A stretch of DNA of 64,000 bases. Source: Parabacteroides sp. Its GTDB lineage: Bacteria > Bacteroidota > Bacteroidia > Bacteroidales > Tannerellaceae. Numbering within the stretch: the first letter of the stretch is position 1; every line of letters begins with the position of its first letter. The DNA is taken from NCBI GenBank assembly GCA_017937385.1, contig JAGBDR010000089.1:19604-83603 (forward strand), written 5' to 3'. The position numbers and the translations under genes were made by a program. Below the pieces are notes generated by a model. It had not been told where the DNA came from and did not search any database. It was given only the letters and a program-made list of their open reading frames with translations. Shown piece after piece: positions 18,396-27,523 of this stretch.

Positions 18396-19247
18396 ATGGA
18401 AAAAGGATTAGCCATCATAACCGGTGCCGACGGAGGCATGGGACAAGTAATCACGGCTGCTCTTGCCCAAGAGGGCTATCCGGTGATTATGGCTTGCCTC
18501 AATCCGGAAAAGGCCGCTCCCATATGCCGCCGAATCCAGCAAGAGACCGGTAACCCGCAGGTCGAAGTACGGGAAGTCAACCTTGCCTCCCTCTCATCCG
18601 TAAACCATTTCACCGGCCAGCTATTAAAGGAAGGGCGTCCCGTCAGCCGCCTGATGAACAATGCCGGAATCCTGACAACTCCGGTACGCCGGACCGAAGA
18701 CGGATTGGAGACCATCGTAAGTGTCAACTACGTGGCGCCCTATATGCTCACCCGCCAGTTATTACCGCTGATGCAACCGGGAAGCCGCATCGTGAACACG
18801 GTGTCCTGCACGTATGCCATCGGCCGGCTCGAACCGAATTTCTTTGAGAAAGGCAGGAACGGACGCTTTTTCCGCATCCCGGTCTATAGCAATACCAAAC
18901 TGGCGCTGCTCCTGTTCACCCAGGAACTGGCCGAACGGCTCCGGGACAAAGGCATCACCGTCAATGCGTCGGACCCGGGAATCGTCAGTACGGACATGAT
19001 CACGATGCAGGCTTGGTTCGACCCGCTCACCGACATCCTGTTCCGCCCTTTCATCAAGACACCGGCCCAGGGTGCGGCAACCGCCATCCATCTGGCACTT
19101 TCAGACGAGGCGAAAGACAAAAACGGATGTTGCTACGCCAATTGCAAAAAACGAAATGTGTCGGAACGCATCCGGCATCATGCGCAACAAAAACAATTGT
19201 GGGATGATACGGAAGCCCGGCTCCGACAAAAAGGCTTCCAATTCTGA
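18396..19247 (+). CDS. Short-chain dehydrogenase, probable 3-beta-hydroxysteroid dehydrogenase
   Basis: 283 residues from the ATG at 18396, 2 bp after the flavin reductase. Classical SDR features are the cofactor loop TGADGGMG (9-16), NNAG (88-91), Asn111, Ser137, and the catalytic Tyr164-x3-Lys168 (VYSNTKLA). The C-terminal 30 residues are basic and could pack near the membrane (inference). In the bile-acid context the expected reaction is 3-oxo to 3-beta-hydroxy, giving iso or isoallo bile acids. Similar SDRs act on retinol-like or other alcohols, so the substrate is not proven. It is the last gene of the operon; no strong terminator follows. Confidence 0.8.
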   Translation: MEKGLAIITGADGGMGQVITAALAQEGYPVIMACLNPEKAAPICRRIQQETGNPQVEVREVNLASLSSVNHFTGQLLKEGRPVSRLMNNAGILTTPVRRTEDGLETIVSVNYVAPYMLTRQLLPLMQPGSRIVNTVSCTYAIGRLEPNFFEKGRNGRFFRIPVYSNTKLALLLFTQELAERLRDKGITVNASDPGIVSTDMITMQAWFDPLTDILFRPFIKTPAQGAATAIHLALSDEAKDKNGCCYANCKKRNVSERIRHHAQQKQLWDDTEARLRQKGFQF

Positions 19248-19326
19248 ACCGGCATATCGTTTCAATTCCATAAGCATGGAACACAAATTTCATGCCTATG
19301 GATTTGAAAATTCATGCCGACGGGAT

Positions 19327-19357
19327 TTTGCAGATATGAATATAAATCGTACCTTTG
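19327..19357 (+). promoter_or_regulatory. Promoter of the L25 gene
   Basis: TTTG (19327-19330), a 19-bp spacer and TACCTTTG (19350-19357) give a textbook Bacteroidales -33/-7 pair. The leader to the ATG at 19441 is about 75 nt. Confidence 0.8.
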
Positions 19358-19440
19358 CACCGCTTTTAACCCCCGTACGTGTGATGGGAAATTAGAAAGC
19401 ATAAACATCTAATTTTGAGTAACACAAAAATTAAAACAAA

Positions 19441-20025
19441 ATGAAGACATTTCAATTAGAAGGAAAATCAAGAGAAGTAGCCGCTACTTCTGCAGACCAG
19501 AAGAGAGCTTTGAAGGCTATGCGTAAAAACAACGAAATTCCTGCTGTACTGTACGGCGGTGAAAAAGTATCTCACTTCTCAATCACAAAAGACAGTGTCC
19601 GTAACTTGGTTTACAGCCCTGAAATCTTTGTCGTAGAACTGACAATCGACGGCAACAAGACAATGGCTATCGTAAAAGACATCCAGTTCCAGCCTGTAAC
19701 GGATGCGATCCTGCACATGGACTTCCTGGAAGTATCGGAAAACAAACCGGTAGTCATGGAAGTTCCGGTTGTCCTGGAAGGTCACGCCGAAGGTGTTAAA
19801 GCCGGTGGTAAGCTGAACTTGCAGATGAGAAAGCTGAAAGTAAAAGCTCCTTACACAGCTATTCCTGAGAAACTGAATATCAATGTGGATAACTTGGGAT
19901 TAGGCAAGACTATGCAGGTTGGCGCATTGCATTTCGAAGGTCTTGAACTGATGAACGCCAAGAACGCTGTTGTTTGCGCTGTTCAGTTGACTCGTGCCGC
20001 TCGTGGTGCTCAGGCTAAAGCATAA
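19441..20025 (+). CDS. rplY: 50S ribosomal protein L25/CTC
   Basis: 194 residues, so the long CTC form. The N-terminal L25 5S-rRNA-binding beta-barrel (KSREVAATSADQKRALKAMRKNNEIPAVLYGG) is followed by the TL5/CTC C-terminal beta-domain (HMDFLEVSENKPVVMEVPVVLEG). It binds 5S rRNA in the central protuberance. Codon use is less GC-rich than in flanking genes, as expected for a highly expressed ribosomal gene. It is followed by a hairpin terminator and then pth, an order common in Bacteroidales. Confidence 0.96.
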   Translation: MKTFQLEGKSREVAATSADQKRALKAMRKNNEIPAVLYGGEKVSHFSITKDSVRNLVYSPEIFVVELTIDGNKTMAIVKDIQFQPVTDAILHMDFLEVSENKPVVMEVPVVLEGHAEGVKAGGKLNLQMRKLKVKAPYTAIPEKLNINVDNLGLGKTMQVGALHFEGLELMNAKNAVVCAVQLTRAARGAQAKA

Positions 20026-20050
20026 TAGAATTCTATTCTAATAATAAGGT

Positions 20051-20084
20051 AAGGGGAGAATATTCAGCAGAGTATTCTTCCCTT
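20051..20084 (+). terminator. Hairpin after the L25 gene
   Basis: AAGGGGAGAATA (20051-20062) pairs with TATTCTTCCCTT (20073-20084) with one mismatch, ending in TTTG. It separates L25 from pth; read-through is possible because the T-run is short. Confidence 0.65.
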
Positions 20085-20109
20085 TGTCATATATTCAACA
20101 CGAATTACA

Positions 20110-20676
20110 ATGAAATATCTGATAACAGGACTCGGGAATATCGGCTCCGAATATTTAGGGACCCGCCACAACATCGGATTCCGCGTTGTAAACGCTTTGG
20201 CAGAAGAGGCCGGCGCCCCTTTCACGGAAGAGCGTTATGGAGCAATCGCGCGGATGCGTGTCAAGAACTGTGAGCTGATTGTACTGAAGCCCAACACATT
20301 CATGAACCTGAGCGGCAATGCCGTCCGCTACTGGTTGCAGAAAGAAAACATTCCGGTAGAAAACCTGTTAGTCGTAGTAGACGATCTGGCACTCCCGTTC
20401 GGGACGCTCCGCCTGAAACCGAAAGGCAGCGATGCCGGACACAACGGGTTGAAGAATATCCAGCAATTGCTGGGCACACAAGTTTACAGCCGCCTCCGTT
20501 TCGGCATCGGCAGCGATTTCCCGCGCGGAGGACAAATCGACTATGTACTGGGCAAATTCCCGCCGGAAGAACTCCAGGAGATGCCGGAAAAGATCAAACG
20601 GGCAGTAGAAATCATCAAGAGCTTCTGCCTCGCCGGTGTACAGAACACAATGAACCAGTTTAATAATAAGAATTGA
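20110..20676 (+). CDS. pth: Peptidyl-tRNA hydrolase
   Basis: 188 residues, usual length. The N-terminal [18 protein letters not shown] contains the conserved Asn and catalytic His, and [30 protein letters not shown] carries the catalytic Asp and the GHNG motif. It releases peptides from peptidyl-tRNA that drops off the ribosome. Its stop codon lies inside an 18-bp perfect palindrome (20671-20688, half-site AATTGACAA). Confidence 0.97.
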   Translation: MKYLITGLGNIGSEYLGTRHNIGFRVVNALAEEAGAPFTEERYGAIARMRVKNCELIVLKPNTFMNLSGNAVRYWLQKENIPVENLLVVVDDLALPFGTLRLKPKGSDAGHNGLKNIQQLLGTQVYSRLRFGIGSDFPRGGQIDYVLGKFPPEELQEMPEKIKRAVEIIKSFCLAGVQNTMNQFNNKN

Positions 20677-20688
20677 CAATTGTCAATT
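20671..20688. repeat. 18-bp perfect palindrome of the AATTGTCAATT family
   Basis: AATTGACAATTGTCAATT is its own reverse complement. Related copies occur at 30433-30454, 33030-33056 and 50089-50170, always at gene ends. Here it spans the pth stop and the leader of the S4-domain gene. Confidence 0.8.
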
Positions 20689-20695
20689 GAAAATC

Positions 20696-21145
20696 ATGCC
20701 AATGAACGAAGTCCGTATAGACAAATGGATGTGGGCCACCCGCATATTCAAGACACGTACCATTGCAGCCGATGCTTGCAAGAAAAACAGGGTGATGATA
20801 AACGGAGTGAATGTCAAACCGTCCCGTATGATCAAAGTAGGAGAAGTGATTCAGGTACGAAAACCGCCTATCACCTTTTCCTTCAAGGTGCTCGATTTGA
20901 CCGAACGGCGTATGGGAGCCAAACTGGTCCCCAATTATTTAGAGAACGTCACAACTCCCGACCAGTACGAAATATTGGAAATGAACCGGATCTCCGGCTT
21001 CGTGGACCGGGCACGCGGTTTAGGCCGTCCAACGAAGAAAGACCGTCGCGAACTGGAACAGTTTACCGATCCGGGTCTGATGGACGATGGTTTCGATTTC
21101 GAGTTTGATTTTGATGATCCGGATGATGATACCGCCCTTTCTTGA
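20696..21145 (+). CDS. S4-domain RNA-binding protein (Hsp15-like)
   Basis: 149 residues from the ATG at 20696; the ATG at 20702 is equally possible. The N-terminal 60 residues are an S4 fold (RIDKWMWATRIFKTRTIAADACKKNRVMINGVNVKPS), as in E. coli Hsp15, which binds the 50S subunit carrying stalled nascent chains. The C-terminal tail is very acidic and Asp/Phe-rich (FDFEFDFDDPDDD), unlike the basic tail of Hsp15. It is transcribed with pth and overlaps the convergent EFR1 gene by 83 bp. Confidence 0.88.
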   Translation: MPMNEVRIDKWMWATRIFKTRTIAADACKKNRVMINGVNVKPSRMIKVGEVIQVRKPPITFSFKVLDLTERRMGAKLVPNYLENVTTPDQYEILEMNRISGFVDRARGLGRPTKKDRRELEQFTDPGLMDDGFDFEFDFDDPDDDTALS

Positions 21146-21881
21146 GCGTTTCCTTTCCATATTCAATCGCACGAACCGGACAACGGTGGATGCAAGCGAC
21201 ACACTGCACGCACGTATTCGCCCAAACGGGTTTCCCGTCTTGCATACGGATGGTTCCGGTCGGACAAATCCGTTCGCACAACCCACAGGAAATGCAAGCG
21301 TCCGTCGCCCGGAAAGCATTCCTTCCGATAGCCAGATGTGCAAAAAGAGGATAAACGCAGCGGCTTTTCAAGCCGGGCATACTACCTGTGTGATACAAAG
21401 CCTCCTGCCGATGTGTCCGGATCGCCTCGACAATCCCGTCCACACGTGCCGGAGCTTCCTGCAATTTCCGTTCCTCCACCTCTTTGCTATCGACATTGAA
21501 GCCGGGCAGCAAGATATAATTGTTCGGCATTATAACGGAGTATGCAGCTGTAAGCGGGATCGCTCTTTTTCCTAACGCTTTCCGGATAAGCCGGTCCGTA
21601 TATCCGCATTCATCTCCACAGGTAGAAACGGAATAGACCGGTTGTTCGGCATATCCATTCAAAGTCAGGCGGGAAATAAAGCGGCTCACGAGTACTGCCG
21701 GTCCCCAGGAATGCACGGGATAAACAAACAGGATCTTTTCATCCGGACGAACCGGATAAGTCAAATCTTCCGCCTCCTTACGCAACTCATCCGCAATTGA
21801 AACCAACGGTTCTCCCAACGCCTCTCCCAGTACCTTTGCCACCCAAAGAGAGTTTCCTGTTCCGGTAAAGTAAAATATCAT
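21063..21881 (-). CDS. EFR1-family flavodoxin-ferredoxin protein
   Basis: 272 residues from the ATG at 21881. The N-terminus MIFYFTGTGNSLWVAK is a flavodoxin FMN-phosphate loop. Two [4Fe-4S] motifs follow near residues 195-230 (CISCGLCERICP and CVQCVACIHRCP). EFR1 proteins are single-electron carriers of anaerobes with no settled partner. The last 20 or so residues (HHPDHQNQTRNRNHRPSDPDR) are read from the strand opposite the acidic tail of the S4 gene, so this end looks like a late extension after loss of an earlier stop. Confidence 0.88.
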   Translation of the reverse strand: MIFYFTGTGNSLWVAKVLGEALGEPLVSIADELRKEAEDLTYPVRPDEKILFVYPVHSWGPAVLVSRFISRLTLNGYAEQPVYSVSTCGDECGYTDRLIRKALGKRAIPLTAAYSVIMPNNYILLPGFNVDSKEVEERKLQEAPARVDGIVEAIRTHRQEALYHTGSMPGLKSRCVYPLFAHLAIGRNAFRATDACISCGLCERICPTGTIRMQDGKPVWANTCVQCVACIHRCPVRAIEYGKETLKKGRYHHPDHQNQTRNRNHRPSDPDR

Positions 21882-21995
21882 AGATGTCTTTTTATTTATG
21901 TGGCATAAAAAAAGAGAAATCAACCGAGAAGTGTAATCGAAAGATGCCACAGCACCTTTCGACCCACCTCATCGGTCCTTCCCTAAAAACAAAAC

Positions 21996-22026
21996 GGCAT
22001 ATCAGGCTTCAAGCCTATGGAATGCC
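21996..22026 (-). terminator. Terminator of gcvT
   Basis: GGCAT...AGGCTT pairs with AAGCCT...ATGCC around a 1-nt loop at its centre. On the minus strand a T-rich run (GTTTTGTTTTTAG) follows. Confidence 0.75.
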
Positions 22027-22041
22027 ATCCAATGGATTTTC

Positions 22042-23127
22042 TTATTTGCGGAACGGCGCCTTGACAACCTGGGCTTTCAAGTTACGGTTGCGGACTTTGA
22101 TAAAGATTTCCGTTCCGACCTTGGCAAATTCAGGTTTCAGATATCCCATACCGATTCCTTTCTTCAAGACAGGCGACATGGTTCCGGATGTAACCACCCC
22201 GATGATCTGGTCTTCCGCATCGGCAATTTCATAACCATGGCGGGGAATTCCTTTGTCTACCAGTTCGAAAGCACACAACTTACGAGTGACGCCCTCTTTC
22301 TTCTGGCGTTCCAGTTCGGCACGGTTGGTGAAGTTCTTGCCCTCAACAAACTTGGTGATCCAACCCAGACCGGCTTCGATCGGCGAAGTCGTGTCGTCGA
22401 GGTCATTACCGTACAGGCAGAAGCCCATTTCCAGACGAAGCGTGTCACGTGCACCCAGACCGATCGGCTTGATTCCTTCGGGCTTACCAGCTTCGAAGAT
22501 GGCATTCCAGATCGTCATGGCATCGTCCAAATAGAAATAAAGTTCGAAACCACCGGCTCCGGTATATCCCGTATTGGAAATGATAACATTCTTGCAACCG
22601 GCAAACTCGCCTGTCGTAAACGCATAATAAGGAATCGCAGACAGGTCGACCGAAGTCAGGCGCTGCAAAACCTCCAAGGCTTTCGGTCCCTGAACCGCCA
22701 ACTGCCCGGTACGGTCGGAAGAATTTTCCAGTTCTGCTCCTACGGTGTTATGGCTGACGCACCAGTCCCAATCCTTGGCTATATTGCCGGCATTGACAAC
22801 CAACAGGTATTTTTCCGGTTCATAATGATAGACCAACAGGTCGTCCACGATACCGCCCTTGTCATTCGGGAAGCAAGTATATTGAGCCTTGCCCAGTGGC
22901 AACACGGAAGCATCGTTTGAAGTGATGCTCTGGATAAAAGCCAATGCGTTCGGGCCTTTTACCCAAAACTCACCCATGTGGGAAACATCGAACACACCCA
23001 CTCCGTTCACTACGGTCATGTGTTCATCGATAATACCGCTATATTCGATCGGCATGTTGAAACCTGCAAATTCATGCATTTTGGCACCGAGTGCAATGTG
23101 CACGTCGGTAAATGGAGTTGTTTTCAT
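22042..23127 (-). CDS. gcvT: Glycine cleavage system T protein (aminomethyltransferase)
   Basis: 361 residues, normal length. [15 protein letters not shown] near the start, [14 protein letters not shown], the [11 protein letters not shown] segment and [33 protein letters not shown] are the family signatures for tetrahydrofolate and lipoyl-protein binding. It transfers the methylene group from aminomethyl-lipoyl H protein to tetrahydrofolate. The other glycine cleavage genes are not nearby, which is usual in Bacteroidales. It lies 17 bp after pepT in a probable pepT-gcvT unit. Confidence 0.97.
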   Translation of the reverse strand: MKTTPFTDVHIALGAKMHEFAGFNMPIEYSGIIDEHMTVVNGVGVFDVSHMGEFWVKGPNALAFIQSITSNDASVLPLGKAQYTCFPNDKGGIVDDLLVYHYEPEKYLLVVNAGNIAKDWDWCVSHNTVGAELENSSDRTGQLAVQGPKALEVLQRLTSVDLSAIPYYAFTTGEFAGCKNVIISNTGYTGAGGFELYFYLDDAMTIWNAIFEAGKPEGIKPIGLGARDTLRLEMGFCLYGNDLDDTTSPIEAGLGWITKFVEGKNFTNRAELERQKKEGVTRKLCAFELVDKGIPRHGYEIADAEDQIIGVVTSGTMSPVLKKGIGMGYLKPEFAKVGTEIFIKVRNRNLKAQVVKAPFRK

Positions 23128-23158
23128 GATTTATGATTTTTGATTTATGATTTATAAT
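23125..23158. repeat. ATTTATGATTT-type repeat between pepT and gcvT
   Basis: Three imperfect copies of the 8-9 nt unit GATTTATGA lie in tandem and include the pepT stop. The same unit recurs at 34831-34918, 37469-37590 and 40150-40186. Confidence 0.7.
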
Positions 23159-24374
23159 TACCTTTGACTAATAATTCAGCTATCTTGATGATTGTCTCCA
23201 TGCTCTTCTCCAACGATTTGACCGGAAGGAACTCATACCGCCCGTGGAAATTCAAACCGCCGGCAAAGATATTCGGGCAAGGCAATCCCATAAAGGAAAG
23301 ACGTGCCCCGTCCGTACCTCCACGGATCGGTTTCACCAAAGGCGTGACACCCGCCTCTTTCATGGCATCGGATGCCAGATCCACAACAAACATCTTCGGT
23401 TCGACCACTTCACGCATATTGTAATATTGGTCGCGCATTTCGAGCGTCGTACTGCCCGGATGCATCTCGTTCATCCGTTTCACCAACTCGCGCAACACCT
23501 CTTTCTTCTGTTCGAAAGCGGTACGCACATGGTCACGTATGATATAGGAAAGAGAAGCCTCCTCAACCGTCCCGCTCATACCGGTCAAGTGGAAAAAACC
23601 TTCATAGCCGGCCGTATGTTCGGGACGCTGTGCGACCGGCAACCAGGAGGCAAACTCCACCGCCAGCAACGATGCGTTCAGCATCTTGTCCTTGGCATAT
23701 CCTGGATGCACGTTCAGCCCTTTGAAAACGACTTTGGCACCGGCGGCATTGAAGTTCTCGTATTCCAGTTCACCGATCTGCCCGCCGTCGATCGTGTAGG
23801 CCCATTCCGCTCCGAACTTCTCGACATCGAAATAGTCGGCTCCTGCCCCGATCTCTTCATCGGGCGTGAACCCGACACGGATCTTGCCATGCTCGATTTC
23901 CGGATGGTCTTTCAGGTATTGCATGGCGGCGACAATAGCTGCCACGCCGCCTTTATCGTCAGCTCCCAACAGCGTCTTGCCGTTCGTCACGATGATATCC
24001 TGTTCCTTATAATCGTTCAGTTCGGGAAACATGAGCGGTGAAAGCACGATGTTTTCTTCAGCGCACAGCACGATATCGCCTCCCTTATAGTTCACGATAC
24101 GAGGCTGCACATCTTTGCCCGACATATCGGGACTGGTGTCCAGATGGGCGATAAAGCCGATCGTTGGAATCTCCTTGTCCGTATTGGCAGGCAAGGTCGC
24201 CATCAGGTAGCTTTTTTCATCCAGGGTGATCTCTTCCAATCCGATCTCTTCCAACTCTTTCACCAGTGCTTCAGCAAACACGCGCTGTCCCGGCGTACTG
24301 GGAGTCACGCCCGTCGTTTCGCTCGACTCGGTATCGAACGTCACGTACTTCAAGAATCTATCTGTTACAGTCAT
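23145..24374 (-). CDS. pepT: Peptidase T (tripeptide aminopeptidase)
   Basis: 409 residues. M20 metallopeptidase motifs are in order: [12 protein letters not shown] (Zn-ligand His and catalytic Asp), [11 protein letters not shown] (bridging Asp), [14 protein letters not shown] (catalytic Glu), AYTIDGG, and a C-terminal NFHGRYEF His ligand. It removes the N-terminal residue from tripeptides in the cytoplasm. It is the first gene of the pepT-gcvT pair; 113 bp of AT-rich sequence lies upstream. Confidence 0.97.
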   Translation of the reverse strand: MTVTDRFLKYVTFDTESSETTGVTPSTPGQRVFAEALVKELEEIGLEEITLDEKSYLMATLPANTDKEIPTIGFIAHLDTSPDMSGKDVQPRIVNYKGGDIVLCAEENIVLSPLMFPELNDYKEQDIIVTNGKTLLGADDKGGVAAIVAAMQYLKDHPEIEHGKIRVGFTPDEEIGAGADYFDVEKFGAEWAYTIDGGQIGELEYENFNAAGAKVVFKGLNVHPGYAKDKMLNASLLAVEFASWLPVAQRPEHTAGYEGFFHLTGMSGTVEEASLSYIIRDHVRTAFEQKKEVLRELVKRMNEMHPGSTTLEMRDQYYNMREVVEPKMFVVDLASDAMKEAGVTPLVKPIRGGTDGARLSFMGLPCPNIFAGGLNFHGRYEFLPVKSLEKSMETIIKIAELLVKGNYKS

Positions 24375-24495
24375 CTTTATTCTTTATTTAAATTGTGTTT
24401 TTCGATTAACTGCGTAAAGGTAGAGAAAGTATGGAGAAAGACAAAGATTTTACCGCCAAAAGGGATAAAGTTGCATGGCTTTTCCCATAAACAAC

Positions 24496-25797
24496 TCACC
24501 CAAACACAATCCGGAACCGTGTCAGGCCGTCCGCATACGTCCTGAGGGAGAAGGAACAATTGTGTTTTTGGAGCACTTCGCGGATAAATATCAGGCCGAT
24601 ACCTTGACCGCCGCGTTTGGTGGAGAAGAACGGGCTGAACAGTTTGGCTTCCGTTTCCTTATCAATGCCTTTGCCGGTGTCGGCAATTTCCAAACAAACC
24701 GGATTACTGGAGGTCCGGATGTAGATCTCACCATCGTGGCCGATCGATTCGGAAGCATTCTTGATGATGTTGACCAATACCTGTTCGAAAAGAGAATCAT
24801 CCAGATTGACAACCGGTGAGACCGGGTCCAGCTCCATCACGATCCGGATATTCCGGTTCAGGCAAATCGTTTCCATAAAACGCTTGCACGAAAAGACAAC
24901 CGCATTCAGCGGCTGTTTCTTGATTTGCGGCTCCGGTATACGGACCACGTCGGCAAAATTCGTGATAAAACGGCTCATACTGTAACAACGTTCTATCGAA
25001 ACACGCAGGACTTCACAAATATCTTCCATATCCTGCATCTCACTGAAAGTAGCCTCAAGCGTATCCAGCGTGGATGTGATGCCCGCAGTCGTGTTGTTCA
25101 CTTCATGGGCAATCATACGGATCACTTTCTCATACGCTTTCTTTTCCGCCTTAAAGACCTCCTGTGTCAATATTTCCACTAAGTAAAAAGAGTGATGGAA
25201 ACCACGGTCAACAAATGACGAGTGCGTACATTTATAGATATTGGCATCGTTCAAACGGACCGTCTGCGAATCGTATAAAGGAATCGGTTCCAACTCGGCA
25301 GCCAAAGGCGAATCCAGTTCAGACAGGCGTTTCCCCACAATATCGGGCAGAGCATTCATCCCCAACATCTTATAAGCCGCCGGATTTACAGAGAGTATTT
25401 CCCGATCGAGGTTCAACATAATCACTCCCATCGGCGAGGCATTGATCAACAGATCCAAGAAATGGTTCTGTTCCCGCAGATGCAGGCGTTCATTCTTCAG
25501 CTGTTCCATCATCTTATTGAAAATATCGACAATGCGGTCCGCCTCTTTCTGTCCTACATATCCCAAACGGGAACTGAAGTCCTGTTCCCTCAACAGTTCC
25601 ATACCGTTTCCGATGATATCAAGAGGCTTGATGATACGGCGGTAAAACACAAACAAATACAGAATCGTCAAAATCACGATCCCTTCCACGAAAAAGAACA
25701 TGACCGGCGATTCTTCATAAAAAGCATAATAGGTAAGGATCGCCAATACGGACAACAGCAATGCCGTCAATATCCCAAACAGCCCTCTTATCTTCAT
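24496..25797 (-). CDS. NtrB/NtrY-like sensor histidine kinase
   Basis: 433 residues. Two membrane segments (about 5-25 and 32-52) are separated by a very short loop, so sensing is probably inside the membrane or cytoplasm. A HAMP-like linker (54-105), a PAS domain (about 112-215), a HisKA-type helix with the phosphoacceptor His231 (MIAHEVNN), and an HATPase_c domain (NIIKNASES N-box, ADTGKGI, GGQGIGL) follow. It lies 12 bp downstream of an NtrC-type activator gene and should phosphorylate it. Because of the sigma-54 promoters on the efflux genes nearby, the pair probably controls that export system. Confidence 0.92.
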   Translation of the reverse strand: MKIRGLFGILTALLLSVLAILTYYAFYEESPVMFFFVEGIVILTILYLFVFYRRIIKPLDIIGNGMELLREQDFSSRLGYVGQKEADRIVDIFNKMMEQLKNERLHLREQNHFLDLLINASPMGVIMLNLDREILSVNPAAYKMLGMNALPDIVGKRLSELDSPLAAELEPIPLYDSQTVRLNDANIYKCTHSSFVDRGFHHSFYLVEILTQEVFKAEKKAYEKVIRMIAHEVNNTTAGITSTLDTLEATFSEMQDMEDICEVLRVSIERCYSMSRFITNFADVVRIPEPQIKKQPLNAVVFSCKRFMETICLNRNIRIVMELDPVSPVVNLDDSLFEQVLVNIIKNASESIGHDGEIYIRTSSNPVCLEIADTGKGIDKETEAKLFSPFFSTKRGGQGIGLIFIREVLQKHNCSFSLRTYADGLTRFRIVFG

Positions 25798-25809
25798 CTG
25801 CCCTACAAT

Positions 25810-27183
25810 TTATTTGTCTACAGGGATATTATACTTCTCAAGTCGGCGATACAAAGCTGCCCGACTGATGCCGAGTGCCGTGGCAACGTGTGAAAGATTA
25901 CCGGCATGCGTCTTCAGTGCCTGGAGAATCGTTTGCTTTTCCAATTCATCCAGTGTCAGGCCCTCAAGCGAAAGAGCGGACCCACCCTTGGCCGACACAT
26001 CCGTATGGAGGCATTGGTTCTCAAAGTCGGAGGCTTCCAAAACCGTCTTCCCCGATACCAACATCGTCCGTTCCACCAGGTTCTTCAATTCACGGATATT
26101 CCCCGGATAAGGCAGTTTTTGTAGGAAAGCCAGCGCTTCTGATGAGAAACGGACAGACGGCAAACCATTCATTTCCGACTGTTTGTCTGCAAAATAGCGT
26201 GCCAGCAAGGGGATATCATCTTTGCGTTCGCGGAGCGCAGGGAGGTGGACGGTTATCAGATTGATACGGTAAAACAGATCTTCCCGGAACGTACGTTGAG
26301 TCACCATCTCGCGCAGGTTGCAATTCGTCGCGCTGACCACACGGATATCGACTTTACGGGGACGGCTGTCGCCCAGCACCTCGAACGTCTGGTCTTGCAA
26401 GACACGCAACAGTTTCACTTGGCAAGACAGTTCGAGGTCTCCGATCTCATCAAGGAAAATCGTCCCTTTGTCCGCCATCTCAAAACGTCCGGTACGGTCG
26501 ATATAAGCATCGGTAAACGCACCTTTCTTATGCCCGAACATCTCACTTTCGAACAGGCTTTGAGAGAGTCCTCCGAGATTGACTTTCACAAATGGCCCTT
26601 TCGCACGTGAACTATTCGCATGGATCGCTTCGGCAATCAGCTCTTTCCCGGTCCCACTCTCACCGGTTATCAAGACGGAAGCATTGGTCGAAGCGATACG
26701 GGAAACCGTCCCCAACACATCCATCAGCGGGGCACTCTGGCCTATGATTTTGTCAAAATGGAACTTATTATCGGCATCCAGGCGGTTCAAAGGCATCTCC
26801 TGCGCCTTCTTCTGTTCGCTCAATTCGATCGCCGTACGGATGGATTTCAGCAATACGAGATTATTCCAGGGTTTAGTTACAAAATCGAAAGCACCCGCCT
26901 GCATTCCCTGTACGGCAAGCGAAATAGAGCCCCATGCCGTCATCAGAATCACCGGGACATCCGGCTGGAAAATCTTCACCTGTCTTAACAGTTGTATGCC
27001 CTCTTCACCGGTGGTAGTCAACGTGAAGTTCATATCCATCAGGATCAGTTGCGGAGCTGTCTGGCGTACGACAGCCAACGCCTCTTCCGGTCCCGGAACT
27101 GCTTCCGGATCAAAACCGGCCCGTTTCAACAAGAAAGTCAGCGAAGAGCGGACGGCTGCATCATCGTCTATTATCAGGATCAT
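25810..27183 (-). CDS. Sigma-54-dependent response regulator (NtrC family)
   Basis: 457 residues. The receiver domain (1-120) has the acidic D6-D8 cluster and the phosphoacceptor Asp50 (LILMDMNF). The AAA+ domain (about 140-375) has Walker A GESGTGKE and Walker B GTIFLDEIGDL. The sigma-54 contact loop reads GAFTDA instead of GAFTGA. The Fis-type helix-turn-helix at the end is LSHVATALGISRAALYRRLEKY. It activates RpoN promoters from upstream sites; three matching promoters lie upstream of export genes in this window. A -7 box TATATTTG at 27227-27220 indicates that the gene itself uses the housekeeping sigma factor. Confidence 0.94.
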   Translation of the reverse strand: MILIIDDDAAVRSSLTFLLKRAGFDPEAVPGPEEALAVVRQTAPQLILMDMNFTLTTTGEEGIQLLRQVKIFQPDVPVILMTAWGSISLAVQGMQAGAFDFVTKPWNNLVLLKSIRTAIELSEQKKAQEMPLNRLDADNKFHFDKIIGQSAPLMDVLGTVSRIASTNASVLITGESGTGKELIAEAIHANSSRAKGPFVKVNLGGLSQSLFESEMFGHKKGAFTDAYIDRTGRFEMADKGTIFLDEIGDLELSCQVKLLRVLQDQTFEVLGDSRPRKVDIRVVSATNCNLREMVTQRTFREDLFYRINLITVHLPALRERKDDIPLLARYFADKQSEMNGLPSVRFSSEALAFLQKLPYPGNIRELKNLVERTMLVSGKTVLEASDFENQCLHTDVSAKGGSALSLEGLTLDELEKQTILQALKTHAGNLSHVATALGISRAALYRRLEKYNIPVDK

Positions 27184-27523
27184 GGATTTAGGATTTATAA
27201 TTTACGATTTATCCGTTTGCAAATATACATAAAAACCATCATTTCTATACGAGTCAAATAAACCTCCAAGGTAACCGGACTTTCTTCTGTTCTTCCGGTA
27301 AATTGTTTGCTTCACCCGGATGGTCTTCTGTTTTTGTAGCCATCCATTTTCTGTATCACAGCTGTGAAACAAACGGAACACAGTTGTGATATAGAAGGAA
27401 GACAGTTGTGATACAGAAAAAACACAACTGTGAAACAAACTATACAGCCGGTTTCTTCCTTTAAAATAACGGTGATAGGAGCAAAACATACCTGATAGGG
27501 AAAATGTATGGAATTTATAAGGA
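27184..27523. other. Intergenic region upstream of the activator gene
   Basis: This 340-bp gap holds the -7 box of the activator gene (27220-27227) and the 22-bp tandem repeats at 27357-27444. Nothing supports a gene; the minus-strand frame of 95 codons through it is a by-product of the repeats, whose 22-bp period is not a multiple of three. Confidence 0.7.
27357..27444. repeat. Four 22-bp tandem repeats with CACAGTTGTG core
   Basis: Ten-base cores CACAGCTGTG, CACAGTTGTG, GACAGTTGTG and CACAACTGTG start at 27357, 27379, 27401 and 27423, exactly 22 bp apart. The first is a perfect palindrome and the fourth is the inverse of the second. Spacers are A-rich (AAACAAACGGAA, ATATAGAAGGAA, ATACAGAAAAAA). 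Confidence 0.85.

Noticed and set aside
27202-27489. 95-codon minus-strand frame
   Set aside because: It spans the activator promoter and 22-bp repeats; composition is Ser/Phe/Cys-rich and unlike a protein.
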